Source of the DNA: Dromiciops gliroides
Lineage: Eukaryota > Chordata > Mammalia > Microbiotheria > Microbiotheriidae
Length of the DNA stretch: 64,000 nt
Direction: 5' to 3'
Assembly (NCBI RefSeq): GCF_019393635.1
Contig: NC_057862.1
Span: 264,196,441 to 264,260,440, forward strand
This document shows positions 36,000 to 48,470 of the stretch, in pieces. The position numbers were made by a program, and so were the translations under genes. The notes below the pieces were generated by a model. It had not been told where the DNA came from. It did not search any database and saw nothing but the letters and a program-made list of their open reading frames with translations. Within the stretch, counting starts at the first letter, position 1. Each line of letters starts with the position of its first letter.

Positions 36000-36756
36000 G
36001 ACTTGTAACTTTCTAATTGTGAACTATGATGTTCATAACTCTATTTCTCCACCTACAAGGAATATAAACTGTTCCTATCAAGGCAATGTATTAGTATAAC
36101 TGGGACTGTGGATAAATAATTTAGGTGAAATGTACTAGATAAAGAAGACAAAAAGTAGACCCAGGGAGCAGTAGAGGTGACAACGGACGTCAAGGACAGG
36201 AGACCCTGAGAAGAAAGTGATTCATAAAAGAGATTCAGTCAGCTGGTCATTGGAAATGGAAGATGGTTGAGGAGCTTTGACAACCAGAAGTGGGACTAAG
36301 ATTGATTAGAAGTTTATTAGGATTCCTTAGGTTTTGTGGGGTTTTTGACTGTTTTCTCTCACAACCTAGCTAATGTGGGAATGTTTTCCATGACTACTCA
36401 TATATAACTTATTTTGAATTGCTTGAGTTCTTGTGCGTGGGGGGTGGGAATGGAGGGAGGAAGAGAAGTTGGAACACAGTTTTTAAAAATCGATGTTAAA
36501 ATTTGTTTTTACATATATTTTGGAAAACGAAATTCTATTAAGAAAAAAAAAAGAACTTTATCAGGAACACAAAGGTCTACCACATGTGATTCAATTGTTG
36601 AAGTGATGTAGGCTGATTGACACCGAGTCAAAATCATCAACTCTGGGAGTCTCAATTGTCACCAACATTCCCCAAGTGCTTTTGAACCAGCTCTAGAAGA
36701 AATTTCTCTCACTGGGAGGAAGAAAATATTCTTCCTCTTTTTGAATAGAGTAGGAC

Positions 36757-36764
36757 ATGCAAAT
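36757..36764 (+). promoter_or_regulatory. Ig octamer ATGCAAAT of V1 promoter
   Basis: A perfect octamer (OCT1/OCT2 site) lies 117 bp before the V1 start codon, the standard place for an Ig heavy V promoter. It supports V1 being transcribed in B cells. Confidence 0.92.
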
Positions 36765-36880
36765 TGGGTCCCTCCTTACTAGGATGAAAAGCAGCCCCAA
36801 ACCTATAACTGTATCTTTGGGATAGACAAGCTCAAACTCTTTGTGCTCTTCTGAGCAGAGGACTAACCTAGAAAGTCATC

Positions 36881-37316
36881 ATGAAATTTAGCCTGAACTG
36901 GATTTTTCTTCTGACCATTTTCCAAGGTAGTTTTATGGAGAGGCAGGGACAATATGATGTGGTGACATAATGTGACTATTGACTTTAATGCAATGTCTCT
37001 GTGTTGCAGGTGCCCAGTGTGATGTGCAGCTGGTAGAGTCTGGGGGAGATGTGAAACAGCCTGGGGGTTCTCTGCGTCTCTCCTGCAAAGCTTCTGGATT
37101 CACCTTCAGCAGCTCCTGGATGAACTGGGTCCGCCAGGCTCCAGGGAAGGGACTGGAATGGGTTGCAAGCATTAATACTGGTGGAAGTAGTATATACTAT
37201 GCAGACTCTGTGAAAGGTCGATTCACCATTTCCAGAGATGATGGCAACAGCATGTTAAATCTACAGATGACTTCCCTTAAAACTGAGGATACAGCTGTGT
37301 ATTACTGTGCAAGTGA
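36881..37316 (+). CDS. IGHV V1, immunoglobulin heavy-chain variable gene, apparently functional
   Basis: It supplies the V exon that joins to D and J in B cells. The leader exon is 36881-36926 ([15 protein letters not shown] plus one base). The 83-bp intron (36927-37009) has a GT donor and 'ttgcag' acceptor. The V exon is 37010-37316. The leader peptide of 19 residues ends AQC, and the mature chain starts [10 protein letters not shown]. Framework marks are present: C23 in 'LSCKASG', W41 in '[13 protein letters not shown]', '[11 protein letters not shown]', and C104 in 'AVYYCAS'. CDR1 is GFTFSSSW and CDR2 INTGGSSI. It belongs to clan III (VH3-like), the main type in marsupials. An octamer lies upstream and an RSS directly downstream. 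I see no defect. The middle and 3' parts are almost identical to V3. Confidence 0.93.
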
Positions 37317-37354
37317 CACAGTGAGGAAAAGGAATGTGAGACTAGACAGAAACT
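37317..37354 (+). promoter_or_regulatory. V1 recombination signal sequence (22-bp spacer)
   Basis: Heptamer CACAGTG (perfect) at 37317-37323, 22-bp spacer, nonamer ACAGAAACT at 37346-37354 (7 of 9 against ACAAAAACC). The spacer is one base shorter than the textbook 23, within the tolerated range. Confidence 0.88.
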
Positions 37355-37531
37355 TCCCCTGCAAGGACTAAAGAGCCCAGTAAGGCCAGAAAGGGGTTGA
37401 GCTCCAGATGTATAGAGATGCCTAACTCCAGCAACAGATGTAAAGTGAATCTGAGCCATCTCTATTTATGGACTTGTTTTTTTCCTCTAACCCGGGAGAA
37501 AGCAACTTTGCCAGCAACTGTCATTCTTTTT

Positions 37532-37694
37532 TTGGGGGGTCGGGGGGGGGTGGGAGGGGGCAGCAATGAGGGTTAAATGACTTGCCCAGGATCACATAGC
37601 TAGTAAGTGTCAAGTGTCTGAGGCTGGATTTGAACTCAGGTCTTCCTGAATCCAGGGCCAGTGCTTTATCTACTGGGCCACCTAGCTGCCCCCC
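37532..37694 (-). mobile_element. MAR1-type CORE-SINE in V1 3' flank
   Basis: Antisense copy bordered on the left by a G-rich run (37535-37560). It interrupts the V 3'-flank phrase 'agcaactttgccagcaactg' shared with V3. Confidence 0.9.
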
Positions 37695-38324
37695 ACAACT
37701 TGTAAGGAAGTGAAAAAGAATGTTTATAGCTTGGCTGATGTAAGGAATTTCATGAATCAACCTGACAGGATTTTAGGACCTTGGATCATGAAGGAAAATG
37801 ACATACACGAAGAACTCCTAGTGACTGGCTGACCAATGCGGCCCCAAAACTATTTTTTTTAGCCTCATAACTATTAAAGCAAATGGGTAAACATAGCTAG
37901 GATGACTTATTAAAAAAGATTTCAATTCCTTTTTCAAAGTAAAGAAGTGCTAGCTGCTCTTCTCAGGTGCCCTGCCTGGTACCTGGACTGCCTGCACTCA
38001 ACAATGACCAGTTACTGCTTCCCTAGCAATGATGACTCCACAGTCACCATAACAGGAAAGTTTAGAGAAGATTTTCAATGCAGTCATCATGGTCAACATC
38101 TTGGATAGAGGATTCAGCTCATCTAACCTTAATGAAAAGACATATGCTGGGTCTCATGTTAATCCAAATCCACTTCTGGTCACTCAGTATTCAAAATGTG
38201 CGTTCATGGATATGGATACTTTGGTACTGACAGATATTGATGATCTTTGAGAGAGAAAAAAGCTATCAGCAGTGCCAGACTCAGAATGGCCTAATTGTTT
38301 CAATTCTTGAGTCTTTGTTTATTT
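37695..38324. other. No gene seen
   Basis: Unique-looking sequence downstream of V1. No D segment, second V or repeat is recognised. Confidence 0.4.
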
Positions 38325-39047
38325 TTTTAATTATTATTTTTAAATTATTTTTAAATTTTCCTGTTTTTTTAATGTAATAAACATTTATATTTTTAGTTTT
38401 GGGTTCCAATTTTTAATCCTGCCTTCCCTCCCTCCTCTTCTCCCTCTCTGAGGCGGTAAGCAATCAGATAGGGTTTATACATGTATGATTATGCAAAGTA
38501 TTACCATATTTATCATTTTGTACAAGAAAACTTGATTAGAAGTAAAAAATGAAAGAAAGTGAAAAATAGTATGCTCCAGTCTGTTCCATTGATATCAGTT
38601 CTTTCTTTAGACATGGATAGAATGTTTCATCAATAGTCCTTTGAGATTGTTTTGAATCATTGTATTATTGAGAAGTCAAGTCATTTACAGTTCTTTATCA
38701 ATCAATATTTCTGTCTCTGTGCACAATGTTCTCTTGGTTCTGCTCACTTCACATTACATCATTTGATACATATCTTTCCAGGCCTTTCTGAAGTCATCCT
38801 GCTTGTCATTTCTTATAGCACAATAATATTCTGTCACCATCATGTACCACAGTTTGTTTAGCCATTCCCCAATTGATGGACATTTCTTTGATTTCCAATT
38901 CTTAACCACCACAAAAAGAGCTGCTATAAATATTTTTGTACAAATAGGTCTTTTTCTCTTTTTAGGGATGTCTTTGGGAGATAAACCCAGCAATGGTACT
39001 GCTGGATCAAAGGGTATGCACACTTCTATAGCCCTTTGGACATAATT
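38325..39047 (-). mobile_element. L1 fragment, ORF2 C-terminus and 3' UTR, antisense
   Basis: The minus strand reads 'CIPFDPAVPLLGLSPKDIPK', then 'FIAALFVVVKNWKSKKCPSI' and 'EYYCAIRNDKQDDFRKAW', the L1 ORF2 tail. The 3' UTR runs to about 38325. It is 5'-truncated, and its frame is open for 89 codons only. Confidence 0.9.
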
Positions 39048-40014
39048 TTGCTTTTCCCTAGCAGTTTGGAGTTGGTAAAGACACCTTCACAGAGTAAAGT
39101 CATAGATGCAATCTCACATATGTCCATTGAGCACCTCAGCCCTCTATGCAAACCATTTGTATCCTAAGATGAACACAAGGAGTGGCAGGAGTAAGACCAG
39201 GTTGATTACATGGCATCAGATTTTTTTTGACAACATCAAGGGGGAATGTAATACCTCCAGTAGAAACACCTCAATTTTCCCTGAGCAAACATTGGCTACA
39301 CGGGGATGTTTACAGATAATTTAGCATCTAGAAGAGTGTTGAGTATGGTCCATTATAGTTGTTAGTGGCTTTGACTAAAGCTCCTCATTTGTAGGTTTAT
39401 AGTACTAAAATTGAAAACTGGACAAAAGTCAAGAAGTAAAAAGCTCATTTTCTGGCCAATTAATTGCTGAAAGACTCTTCACATGATCAGAGAAAATTTA
39501 AGAAATTTTCTATTTAATGTGAATTACAAATAAATTTGATGAGAGGGAATGAAGCCATTAAACTATGGCTCTCAGCTCCTGAAACTTGAAGAGCTGGGTT
39601 TCAGTCAGTTCTCCTTTATCTTTATAAGGATAAATAGGAAGGACACTAATATTTGCGTTGCAAATGTCCTGTAGTAGATAGATATTTCAGGATTGATCAG
39701 AGACTGCCCCAGTCACTCTATTCTTCTTTTATGGAAAGCAATGTAATATTGTTAAATTAAGTCACAATTTTAATAACTACCACAAGTAGTGGTACCCTTT
39801 TTATCTCTCTTTAAAAAATGGATTTTTAAAAACCAATTTTCTGCGTGTAGTAAGGTACCATGCTGAAAAGTAGTTTTATATGTTTTTGGGATGAGAGTGA
39901 GTTTTATGAATAAGCATGACCTCCAGTGGCACCATGTACAAAAATAAACACAGCAGTAAAAAAATAAATTTAGAAAGTTCATGTGTTCTTCAAATTCTTG
40001 GGATACAAATTCAT
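39048..40014. other. No gene seen
   Basis: AT-rich sequence with short open frames and no recognised family. Confidence 0.4.
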
Positions 40015-41330
40015 TGTTGGTAGAATTGTGAACTGATCCAGTCATTTTGGAGAGCAGTCTGGAATTATGCCCAAATAGTTAATAAACTGTTTATGCCCTT
40101 TGACCCATCAACACCCCTACTAGGGCTATTTCCAAAAATGATTAGGGAAAAAGGAAGAGAACCTGTGTATCCTAAAATATTGATAGCAGCTTTCTTTGTG
40201 GTGGCAAAGAACTGGAAATCATGGGGATGCCAGTCATCTGAGGAATGGCTGAACCAGTTGTGGTGTATGATTGAATACTATTGTACTATAAGAAATATTG
40301 AGCAGGATGTTCTCAGGAAAACAGAAAGGCTTACATGAATTGATCAGTGGAACAGAGCAGACATATAATACATAGTAGCAAATCATTGAAGTAAACTTGT
40401 GTTTGAGAAATGTAAAGATTTAAGCTTTGGGGATAAAAGTTCATTATTTGAAAAAATTATTGGGAAAGCTGGAGAGCAATCTGACACAAATTGGGTAGAG
40501 ACCAATATTTTATACTATTTAACCAAGATAAGATCAAAATGGATGCATGACCTAGATATAAAGGGAGATATTATAACTAAATTAGATGAATATAGAGCAT
40601 TATGTATTAGACTTTTGGAACAGAGGACAATTTATGAATAAAGAAGAAATAGAGGGTATTTTGATGTGTAAAATGGATAGTATAAATGACATTAAATTAA
40701 AAATGTTTTGTACAAATAAAACCAATGTGGCCAAGATCAGAAGGAAAACAAAAAATTGATAGAACATTTTTATAGGCAGTTTCTCAGATAAATGTTTCAT
40801 ATCTAATATACAAAGAACTTTGTCCAATTTATAAAAATATGAGTCATTCAGATACAAAGGAGTCATGAAGGAAAATGTTATCCACAGCAAGATAAAGAAC
40901 TGATGTACTCTGAATGTAGATTGAAGCATACTTTTTTCACTCTATTCTTTTTCATGTTTTTATCTTTTGATCTATTTCTTCTTTCACAACTCTGACTATT
41001 CTAGAAATATTTTACATGTATAATCTATATCTAATTGCCTACCAATTTTGGAAGTTGGCATGGGAGGAAGAAAAATTTGGAACTCAAAATATTGTAAAAA
41101 TGAATGCTAAAAATTGTCAATGTAATTGGGGAAAAAAACTACTATTAAAAAAGAATATGAGTCATTTCCCAATTGAGAAATGGTCACAGGATATGGATAG
41201 TTTTTCAGTGAAGAAATCAGAATTATATATAGTTATAGTTTTATGTTGTCCTGTCTACATGGAAAATTCTTTTTTTGCCTTTTTGTACTTAAGTTTAAAA
41301 TTAATAAAAATTTTAAAAAGAAAAAATTGC
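40015..41330 (+). mobile_element. L1 fragments, ORF2, rearranged
   Basis: 40015-40385 is the sense ORF2 tail ('CPLTHQHPY'-like region, then 'VAKNWKSWGCQSSEEWLNQL'). 40400-40900 is a more upstream ORF2 segment ('aagataagatcaaaatggat' and 'attaaattaaaaatgttttg'). 40900-41330 has 3' UTR-like and further ORF2 pieces. The order is not that of an intact L1, so there has been deletion or inversion, or there are several copies. Confidence 0.65.
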
Positions 41331-41606
41331 AATATACACAAAAAATAAAAGGTTGGGGGTGATGGAAAGCATTATTAGTATTTTCTAATTATGGAGGAAA
41401 TTGAAGGGTACTGCATCAAATACGCATTTACACAATTTGACCTTTTTGAGAATTTTTACCTTTTCATCAGAAACTACAGTGGATGAAGAATAATGTCAAG
41501 AGATTTTGATATTATGAAAAGGAGGAAAGATGGATCTTACATTGAATGCCCATTCACTATATGTGTTTAATATCTCACCCTGGAAAATACTTTAAGAAAT
41601 ATCTCA

Positions 41607-41780
41607 GGGGCAGCTAGGTGGCCTAATGGATAGAGCACTGGCCCTGGAGTCAGGAGGACCTGAGTTCAAATCCAACCTCAAACACTTAACACTTACTAGC
41701 TGTGTGACCTTGTGCAAGTCACTTAACCCCAATTGCCTCACCAAAAAAAAGACAGAAAGAAAGAAAGAAAGAGGGAAAGA
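41607..41780 (+). mobile_element. MAR1-type CORE-SINE
   Basis: Sense copy with a GAAA-rich tail. Perfect 13-bp duplication 'aagaaatatctca' at 41594-41606 and 41781-41793. Confidence 0.95.
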
Positions 41781-42237
41781 AAGAAATATCTCACACTGAG
41801 TGAGAAGATAATAATAATTACATTTATCTTCCAGGGTTCTTAGCATAAAATGTCATATTTGATAAGTTCTTTGTAAGCCTTAAAGTGCTTACTTTAATGG
41901 TAATTTAAATGGTAATTATTATCATTTGATGAAAGATGATGGATGATGATGAAGATATATAGTCTCAAACACTTTATGAGATCATCTGAGTGTGACAATC
42001 TTACTAAAAAGAATTATGCAAGCATTAGGTTTTCTGAGGTAACAATCAAAAGAGTGAGCCAGGCAATCATGACAACTTAGTAGATAAACAGATCCATGTC
42101 CTGAACAACTGTGGTCAATTACAAACATCTTCAGGGAAACTGAGAGGCATGTTTTAAGGAGAAGGAGGTCATATAGATCTGAAATCATAGTATCTAAAGA
42201 GGCCTGAAAGAAACCTTCCATCTTTATGACAACATAG

Positions 42238-42396
42238 GGGCAGCTAGGTGGCGCAGTGGATAAAGCACTGGCCCTGGATTCAGGAGGACCTGAGTTCAAA
42301 TCCGGCAGACACTTCACAGTTACTAGCTGTGTGACCCTGGGCAAGTCACTTAACCCTCATTGCCTCACCAAAAAACAAAGACAAAAACAAAACAAG
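42238..42396 (+). mobile_element. MAR1-type CORE-SINE
   Basis: Sense copy starting 'ggggcagctaggtggcgcag', with a short deletion in the core ('atccggcagacacttc') and a CAAAA tail. 'gacaacata' and 'gacaatata' flank it. Confidence 0.93.
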
Positions 42397-44995
42397 ACAA
42401 TATAACTATATTCCTTTTATAGTATTTTGTTTTCCCTCCAATTACATGTTAAAACCATTTTAAAACTTTTTTTGGGTGGGTGGGGGACTGAGAGACAAGA
42501 TAATTAAGGTGATGAAGAAAGAGTTTGGGTGAGTCCTTTACAATAGGACAGAAGGGAGGCCTTAATGGAGAGGCAGTCACTTGAGGGAAAAAAGAGGCAT
42601 AGGACGCCCAGTAATTTCAAAAGGTGAAAGAGAATGTTTACCAAAAGAGGTAAAGGAATTTCCTAGGGGTAAGTTTTATGGGCTTGCTTACATTATATTT
42701 AGGACAGCTCTCACATTGTAGATAAATGTCATATGCAGCTCATCTCAATTTTACCACCAATATTTGCAGCCTAAACTAAGCAGGATTCCAGTGACTTAAA
42801 GAGTGAATGTATTCCATCATAGGTCAATGGACAGTTGGGGAGGATTGGACATCCATTTGACCCATACCAGAGCCCAGAGTTTTACCATTTTTTACACCCT
42901 TCTACTCTTAACCTGTCTTGGATGGGATTGGACATGGTCCTTTGCACTACAGCAAGCTTTGCTGGGGTCAATATTAACTTGGGTCCAGGCCCAGCTAATG
43001 TTAAAGGAAGACAGACTAATAGGAAGTGGGGTTTTCCAAGCAGCCTGCTTGGCATGCAGGTCAGCAAGGGCATTAACCCAGTCATGGGGAGAATCTTCAT
43101 GGGAGTGTCCTGGCATTTTAACAATCACTGCTGCTAGCAACAAAAGGGAATCAAGCAATCTCTAGATATATAGGAGTGCCAGAGGACATCAGGAACCCTT
43201 TATGTTTCCATTAAGATCCCAAAATACCCAACACATACCTGCTATCCGTGTAAAAATATTCACTAGTTTTCCTTTTGCTAATTCACAAGCTTGAGTCAGG
43301 GCTTCAAATTCAGCCTGTTGTGCTCAAGAACCAAAGGAAGGGGTCAATGACCTCTTCTGTGTTTGTGATAGCATACCCAGCATCATTTGAGACAGGAACC
43401 ATCAATGTACCAGGAATAATCTGGGTTTTCTATCTCCGTTTTAGATAGTACAGAGATCGCTAATCCTTCAAGACAGAAACAATTGGCTAATATCAGATGT
43501 CCTAAAAACTTGAAGCCTGAGAACAAGATACTTTTATGGCACGGGCTGAGAAAAAATGGAGTAAGCTTTTGAAAATTGGAGATCCAGGGAGCAAAGGAAT
43601 AACTCATCCACATACTGGAGAGGGTGGAGCCCATAGGAAACTTAACATCAGCTAGGTCTGCTTTTAAATTTGTGAAAAGTAGGAGGGATTCTCAGAAGCA
43701 GAACAGTCCAAGTGTACTGCAGGCCTTCCCAGGTAAAGGTAAAGTAAAAAAGTAAAAACTGGCAATTCACACCAAAGGACCCACTGAAAAATGCACTAGA
43801 GAAATCAAAGGTGAAAAGAGTAGAATCATGGGGAATTATATCCAGGAGAGTATAGGCATTAGGGACCACAGATGTTCTAGGAATCACAGGAACATTCACT
43901 GCTCAGGTCTTGGACAAGCAGTCACATGAGCTCACAAACAGAAAGGATCAGAACCTAGTCCAGGGAACTAAAAGACCAGAGGATAGGTAGTCCCTAATAC
44001 GAAGCCTAATGCTCCTAATTGCCTCTGGAAAGGGGATATAGTGAGATTCAAGGAAAAGGTTTAGAGGGATCCAACTGAATCTGGATTGGAGAGGCACTAA
44101 GAACCTTTCCAACTTCAGAAGAGTTAAAAGCTCAGGGGGAGGCTAGGAGGATGGGACTTCTTCCAGGGGTGGGGATGAGCAGATTAAGACAGGAGTTGTC
44201 AGGGTATGAGGGAAGGGAAGGTAGAGAGCTTTTCAGAAAGAGGGAGAGACGGATGTCATTATGGGGAGAGAATTAAATAGAGTTCTATATATCCGGTGAA
44301 AGTCACGGCCTAGAAGGTGGGGAGGCGTATCTTTTTACATTTTCGTTAGAAATTAATTGTAACAGTAATCATATCTTTCAGCAAAAAATAGACAATACCT
44401 TATTAAGGTTGGCTCTGATAATTCACACATTTTGCCTAAAAATACCATTAATAGTTAGGACAACATTTAAAAGGTAGATGAATGCCATGGAAGTTTGTTA
44501 TCCTGGCAATGAAATAGAATATTAATAGAAAGAAAAAGGTTAAAATAGCATAAATATTTTAACAAAAATACCAGATAATAAAACAAATTCCAGTTGAATA
44601 TCCTATTTTGAAATAAAACTTAAGATCAATTGAAAGTTATTAAACATACAAGGCCATCATAATATTTGAATTGCTAGGGTTATGAAAACTTGAAATACCT
44701 GTGAAGCTTGAAGAAAGAAAACAGTAAAAGTTTATCAAAGTTAAAACAAAGTTGTTTTTAACTACCATATCATTATTAATATGTGTAATTATTTCAATAG
44801 TGTAATGGGGGAAATGGGGTACGGGTTGGGGTAGGGTTTGGGGTTCTTAGGAATTCCTCTTTAAAGAATTACACCCTCTTGCACACAAAAGTAGTTAGAA
44901 TAAGGTGGTAGTTTATTTAGGAGCAAGGGAAGGGAAGGGTGGGGGGAGGAAGACCACATTACAGATTGATAAACTAAAGTAACTTGCTTTAAGAT

Positions 44996-45906
44996 TGTAT
45001 GATATGATTATGGATTTGAGTCAGATTAAACTCTGAGGATGGAGTCTGGAAGGTACCCAGCCCTGCCCCGGTATAGTTAGTTTAGAAGTTTATTGCTTGT
45101 CAAATTCTCACTGTCTCCTTTAAGTTTTATTGCCAATTAACAGTATTTTTACTTCTGCTCAGTCTCCCCACTTGTCAGCTACATATTAGTTTTGTCTGCA
45201 ATCCATCATGTGTCAGAACCCCAGTCAGTGGGTCGGGGAGTTAGCCCACCAATTCAATACTCGGGACTCAAGAAGAAAGGACAGGGCTCGGCACAGGATG
45301 CAGCAATTAAGTTGAGACCAGATGTTAAGTGACATTGTCTCTTTCTCAGAGCAGAATCCCCTTGGCCCTGGGGTCCCAACAATGGATTATTCTTTTCTTC
45401 CCATCATAGCCGAAGATAAATTTTAACCCTGTCATCCTTCTAGAATTAACATGACTACAGAACAATGCTGAAGCACCTGAGTGACTCTTCCTGTTATTCA
45501 GGTTGAATATCTTTAGAGACAGGGGCCGGGAGAGGGGAGTCAGTGGGAACTGTGAGATCTGAAACATCTGACTGTCACTCCCCTGTTTCCTCTTGCTTTG
45601 GTTTGACCTTGTTCCCCCTCCCCTTTTCCCCCTTGGAACACGTATGCATGTCTCCATACATTGATCACGAGCTGAACACGCACCCTGGGTGAGACAGGAT
45701 TGGATGTTAGATTGTGAGCTCGACCTAGTGTGCGTGGGGACTTCCCCTCTGACCAACATTCCTATAAAAGGTTAAGGCATGTATTAGCTGGCGCGGCTCA
45801 GGCATTGAGCTTGCCCATTCCTATGGGAATGTAATAAATCTGTCTCTGCTTGACTTGGTGGTCTCCTCAAGTTATTTGGGTAAACTGAGGCAGTTTGCTC
45901 CATACA
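44996..45906 (+). mobile_element. Solo LTR (family B) inside ERV fossil B
   Basis: Begins TGTATGAT and ends CTCCATACA, flanked by AGAT at 44992-44995 and 45907-45910 (4-bp duplication). TATA-like 'cctataaaagg' lies near 45762 and AATAAA near 45833. It is in opposite orientation to the fossil that holds it, and is the longest member of its family here (911 bp). Confidence 0.85.
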
Positions 45907-46515
45907 AGATCATGCAATTAACAAATTTCCAGATTCAACTTTTTAAACACTTTGTCTTAATGCAAATCTCAAAATAAACTGAGACTATAAAACCCACACA
46001 TCTTATTAGAAGACATATTTCACTTAAGATGAATACATTCAAATTACAACTGGAACTATTCCCAAATGGTAAAATTCTCAATTTATCTGAAGCCCATCTA
46101 CTATCATTTCAATATCAGACCATTATTATCAATAGTCATTTTTACCTGGTGATAAACACTGGTGACTGAGAAGCCAGATATTTCCCCAAATTTAAATAGA
46201 ATCTGATTAACCTTGATTTTGGGGTTCATAAAACCTGGATTTAAACTAATATTGGAGATCAATTCTTAACCAAAGTTTGAACAAATTTCTTAAAAACAGG
46301 TAAAAATAAAATCAAGCTATAATCACTCTAACTGCCTCTCTGTGCAAATCACCTTTCTAACAATTCTACTTTGAGTGGCAAAGAGGATGGCCAAAGGAGT
46401 GCAAGAACTCAGCTTGAATAGCAAGGGACACATATACACATATAGAACCTTTTAACACAAAGAGCATTCTACCAGGACAGACACAAAAACAATAAACAAT
46501 AATGGTAGATTCTTT

Positions 46516-46671
46516 TTGTTTTGTTTTGTTTTTTGGCGGGGAAATGAGGGTTAAGTGACTTGTCCAGGGTCACACAGCTAGTAAGTGTCAAGTGTCTGAG
46601 GCCGGATTTGAACTCAGGCCCTCCTGACTCTAGGGCTGGTGCTTTATCCACTGGGCCACCTAGCTGCCCCC
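46516..46671 (-). mobile_element. MAR1-type CORE-SINE
   Basis: Antisense copy. 'caataatggtagattctt' (left) and 'caataatggaagattctt' (right) are its 18-bp duplication with one mismatch. Confidence 0.94.
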
Positions 46672-47362
46672 AATAATGGAAGATTCTTAAGATAATTTAG
46701 CATGCACAAATTAAGTTCTCTCTCCTCAAAGACCTATTAATTTGAGCCAGATTAATTGGTCTTTTTCCTTAAAAAATTTAGACCTTTTTCTGAGGGACAA
46801 AATGTCCTGTCAAAAATTCTATTTTCCTCCCCCCCCCCCTCTTTTTTTTAAGGGAGGAGGGTTCAGATTCAGATTCTCACTTAATTGATTCAAAATGCCA
46901 TTGAAAAAGGAGAAAGAAAAAAGCAAAGTCCCACTCAAGGCCTTTAGCTTTTGGACTGGCAGAATCAAGACTAAACTCAAAAAGGAGTGACCCCACTGTG
47001 GCTATCAGTGTTGTGGGTCAGACTTGAATTCTGCTAGCACTTGCAATCATGTGGTACATGATTTGAAAACAAAACCCGGCAGCCATCCTTTCCAGGACCT
47101 GTCGGAGTGGTCACACATGATCAGAACAGACCCATTACAAAGTCATCCATGGACATAACCAGAACCCTGACCAACGAGCTTTTTAGGAAATCAAGTGAAA
47201 AGGACTTGAGTTCTGAATTTGAGAGACCCTTACCTAGGCCAGGCCTCCGAATTTGAGTCCAGACTGGAACACAAAAGATTCCTGCTAGTGCCAAACCTCC
47301 GGAGGTCAAAAAATGGTGGCTGGCTGGACATGGAGTCTTCAATCCCAGAAAGAGCTCCAATA

Positions 47363-47700
47363 TGTTAACCTGAAAATTAAGGAAACAATCAATATTGGAG
47401 AAAATAAGGTCTTTAATCGGGGCAGAGGAACTGTAGCTCGTGGTATCACAAAGCTCAGAAGCTAGGAATACCCAAAGATGGGAACAGAGGACAGGGTTTT
47501 TATGGGGTAACAGAACAAAAAGGGAACCAAAAGATTGCTCCAGAGTGACACATAGCTACTTAATGTAAATGAACCTTTAACGAAAGAAATAATAGAACCA
47601 CTCCTAAGTTAAGTATAGGCATTACTGACTCTGAATAGAAACTACTTAATGCAGATAGACTCTTTTACATAACAAAGTCCAGGGAGTAAGGTGGGGAACA
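47363..47700 (-). mobile_element. 5' LTR of ERV fossil B
   Basis: 338 bp with ends TGTTAACC...GGGGAACA (inverted-repeat-like). On the minus strand it has 'cataaaaaccc' (TATA-like) and ATTAAA (poly(A) signal). A primer-binding-site-like sequence follows at the expected place. It is unrelated in sequence to LTR family B. Confidence 0.65.
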
Positions 47701-47734
47701 TTGGGAGGGGATAATGTAAGACTTTACCAGTTTT

Positions 47735-47900
47735 CTGAAATCATCCTGCTTGTCATTTCTTATAGCACAATAATATTTCATTACAATCTTAGCTTGTTCA
47801 TCCATTTCCCCAATTGTTGTGCTTCCCCTCAATTTCCAATTCATAGCCACCACAAAAGATACTTTTTGATTCAGCAATACCACATGCAAAGAGAGTAAAA
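47735..47900 (-). mobile_element. L1 ORF2 tail fragment, antisense
   Basis: The minus strand reads 'FVVAMNWKLRGSTTIGEMDE' and 'YYCAIRNDKQDDFRKL', the L1 tail signature. It is short and truncated at both ends. Confidence 0.82.
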
Positions 47901-48470
47901 CAAGGGAAAAGGACCTATTTGTACAATTTAACTATATTCTACATAATGTATGGAATTGTTATTTTTTTCAAAAGCTTATTAAACTGTGACAGAAAAATGA
48001 AAATGTAAGTCCTGTGCCAGGGAAGGGGAAAATTATACAGCATTGAAACAGTTCAGATTCTATGCATTATAGAAAATTTCTCAATCCCAATGGCCAATAA
48101 GAAAGAAATTAATTTTTTTGTAAAGGTCTTAATGGACCTCATAACCCCCTACCCTTTTTTTCTTCACCTTCATGCCCTAGCCACCATGGAATAAGAGCAT
48201 TGACCAACCTCATTTCTTGCTTAATAGAAAAGAAAGAAAAAGCAGAGAAAAGATTATCTCTTGAGGACATAGGGACAGCAGATTTTGGAGCTTTGAATAA
48301 GGACAGTGATGCCTCCATTTGAAAACTCAGTCAAAAATGTTCTAGACCTGACAATGGAAAAGACAAATTCATGCCCTTAGAGGGGAGAACCGTGTCACTG
48401 TCCCACCATACACAATGAATATCTATTACAAACAGAATATGATGCCTAGAGATTCAATGGGAGCTTTCTG
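47901..48470. other. No gene seen
   Basis: Unassigned sequence, possibly older V2 flank. No exon is recognised. Confidence 0.35.

Larger units (their letters stand above)
34917..36756. other. Upstream flank of IGHV V1
   Basis: No exon is seen. Part of it (about 35600-36300) is homologous to sequence at 61430-62140, and the 36140-36300 part also to 49430-49600 upstream of V2. This marks it as duplicated V-unit flank. Confidence 0.5.
42600..47700 (-). mobile_element. ERV fossil B, class I (gamma-like): 5' LTR, leader, pol
   Basis: Read on the minus strand: 5' LTR (47700-47363), a primer-binding-site-like 'ttggagctctttctgggatt' (47340-47359), leader, then a gag region too decayed to parse. Pol follows, with RT finger/palm-like sequence (44000-43650, 'VPNAYTLLDIIPHD', 'QYTWTVL'), RNase H-like sequence (43450-42890, 'WYIDGSC', 'TDSRYVLGIL', 'VIVKMPGHSHED') and an integrase N-terminal-like part. 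It is broken, with many breaks. A plus-strand solo LTR (44996-45906) and a SINE (46516) lie inside. No 3' LTR is recognised. It is old. Confidence 0.72.

Noticed and set aside
42803-43165. Two 100-120-codon plus-strand frames at 42803-43165
   Set aside because: They are shadows opposite RNase H-like sequence of an antisense ERV fossil.
45346-45759. 137-codon minus-strand open frame
   Set aside because: It is inside a solo LTR on the strand opposite to its promoter; chance frame.
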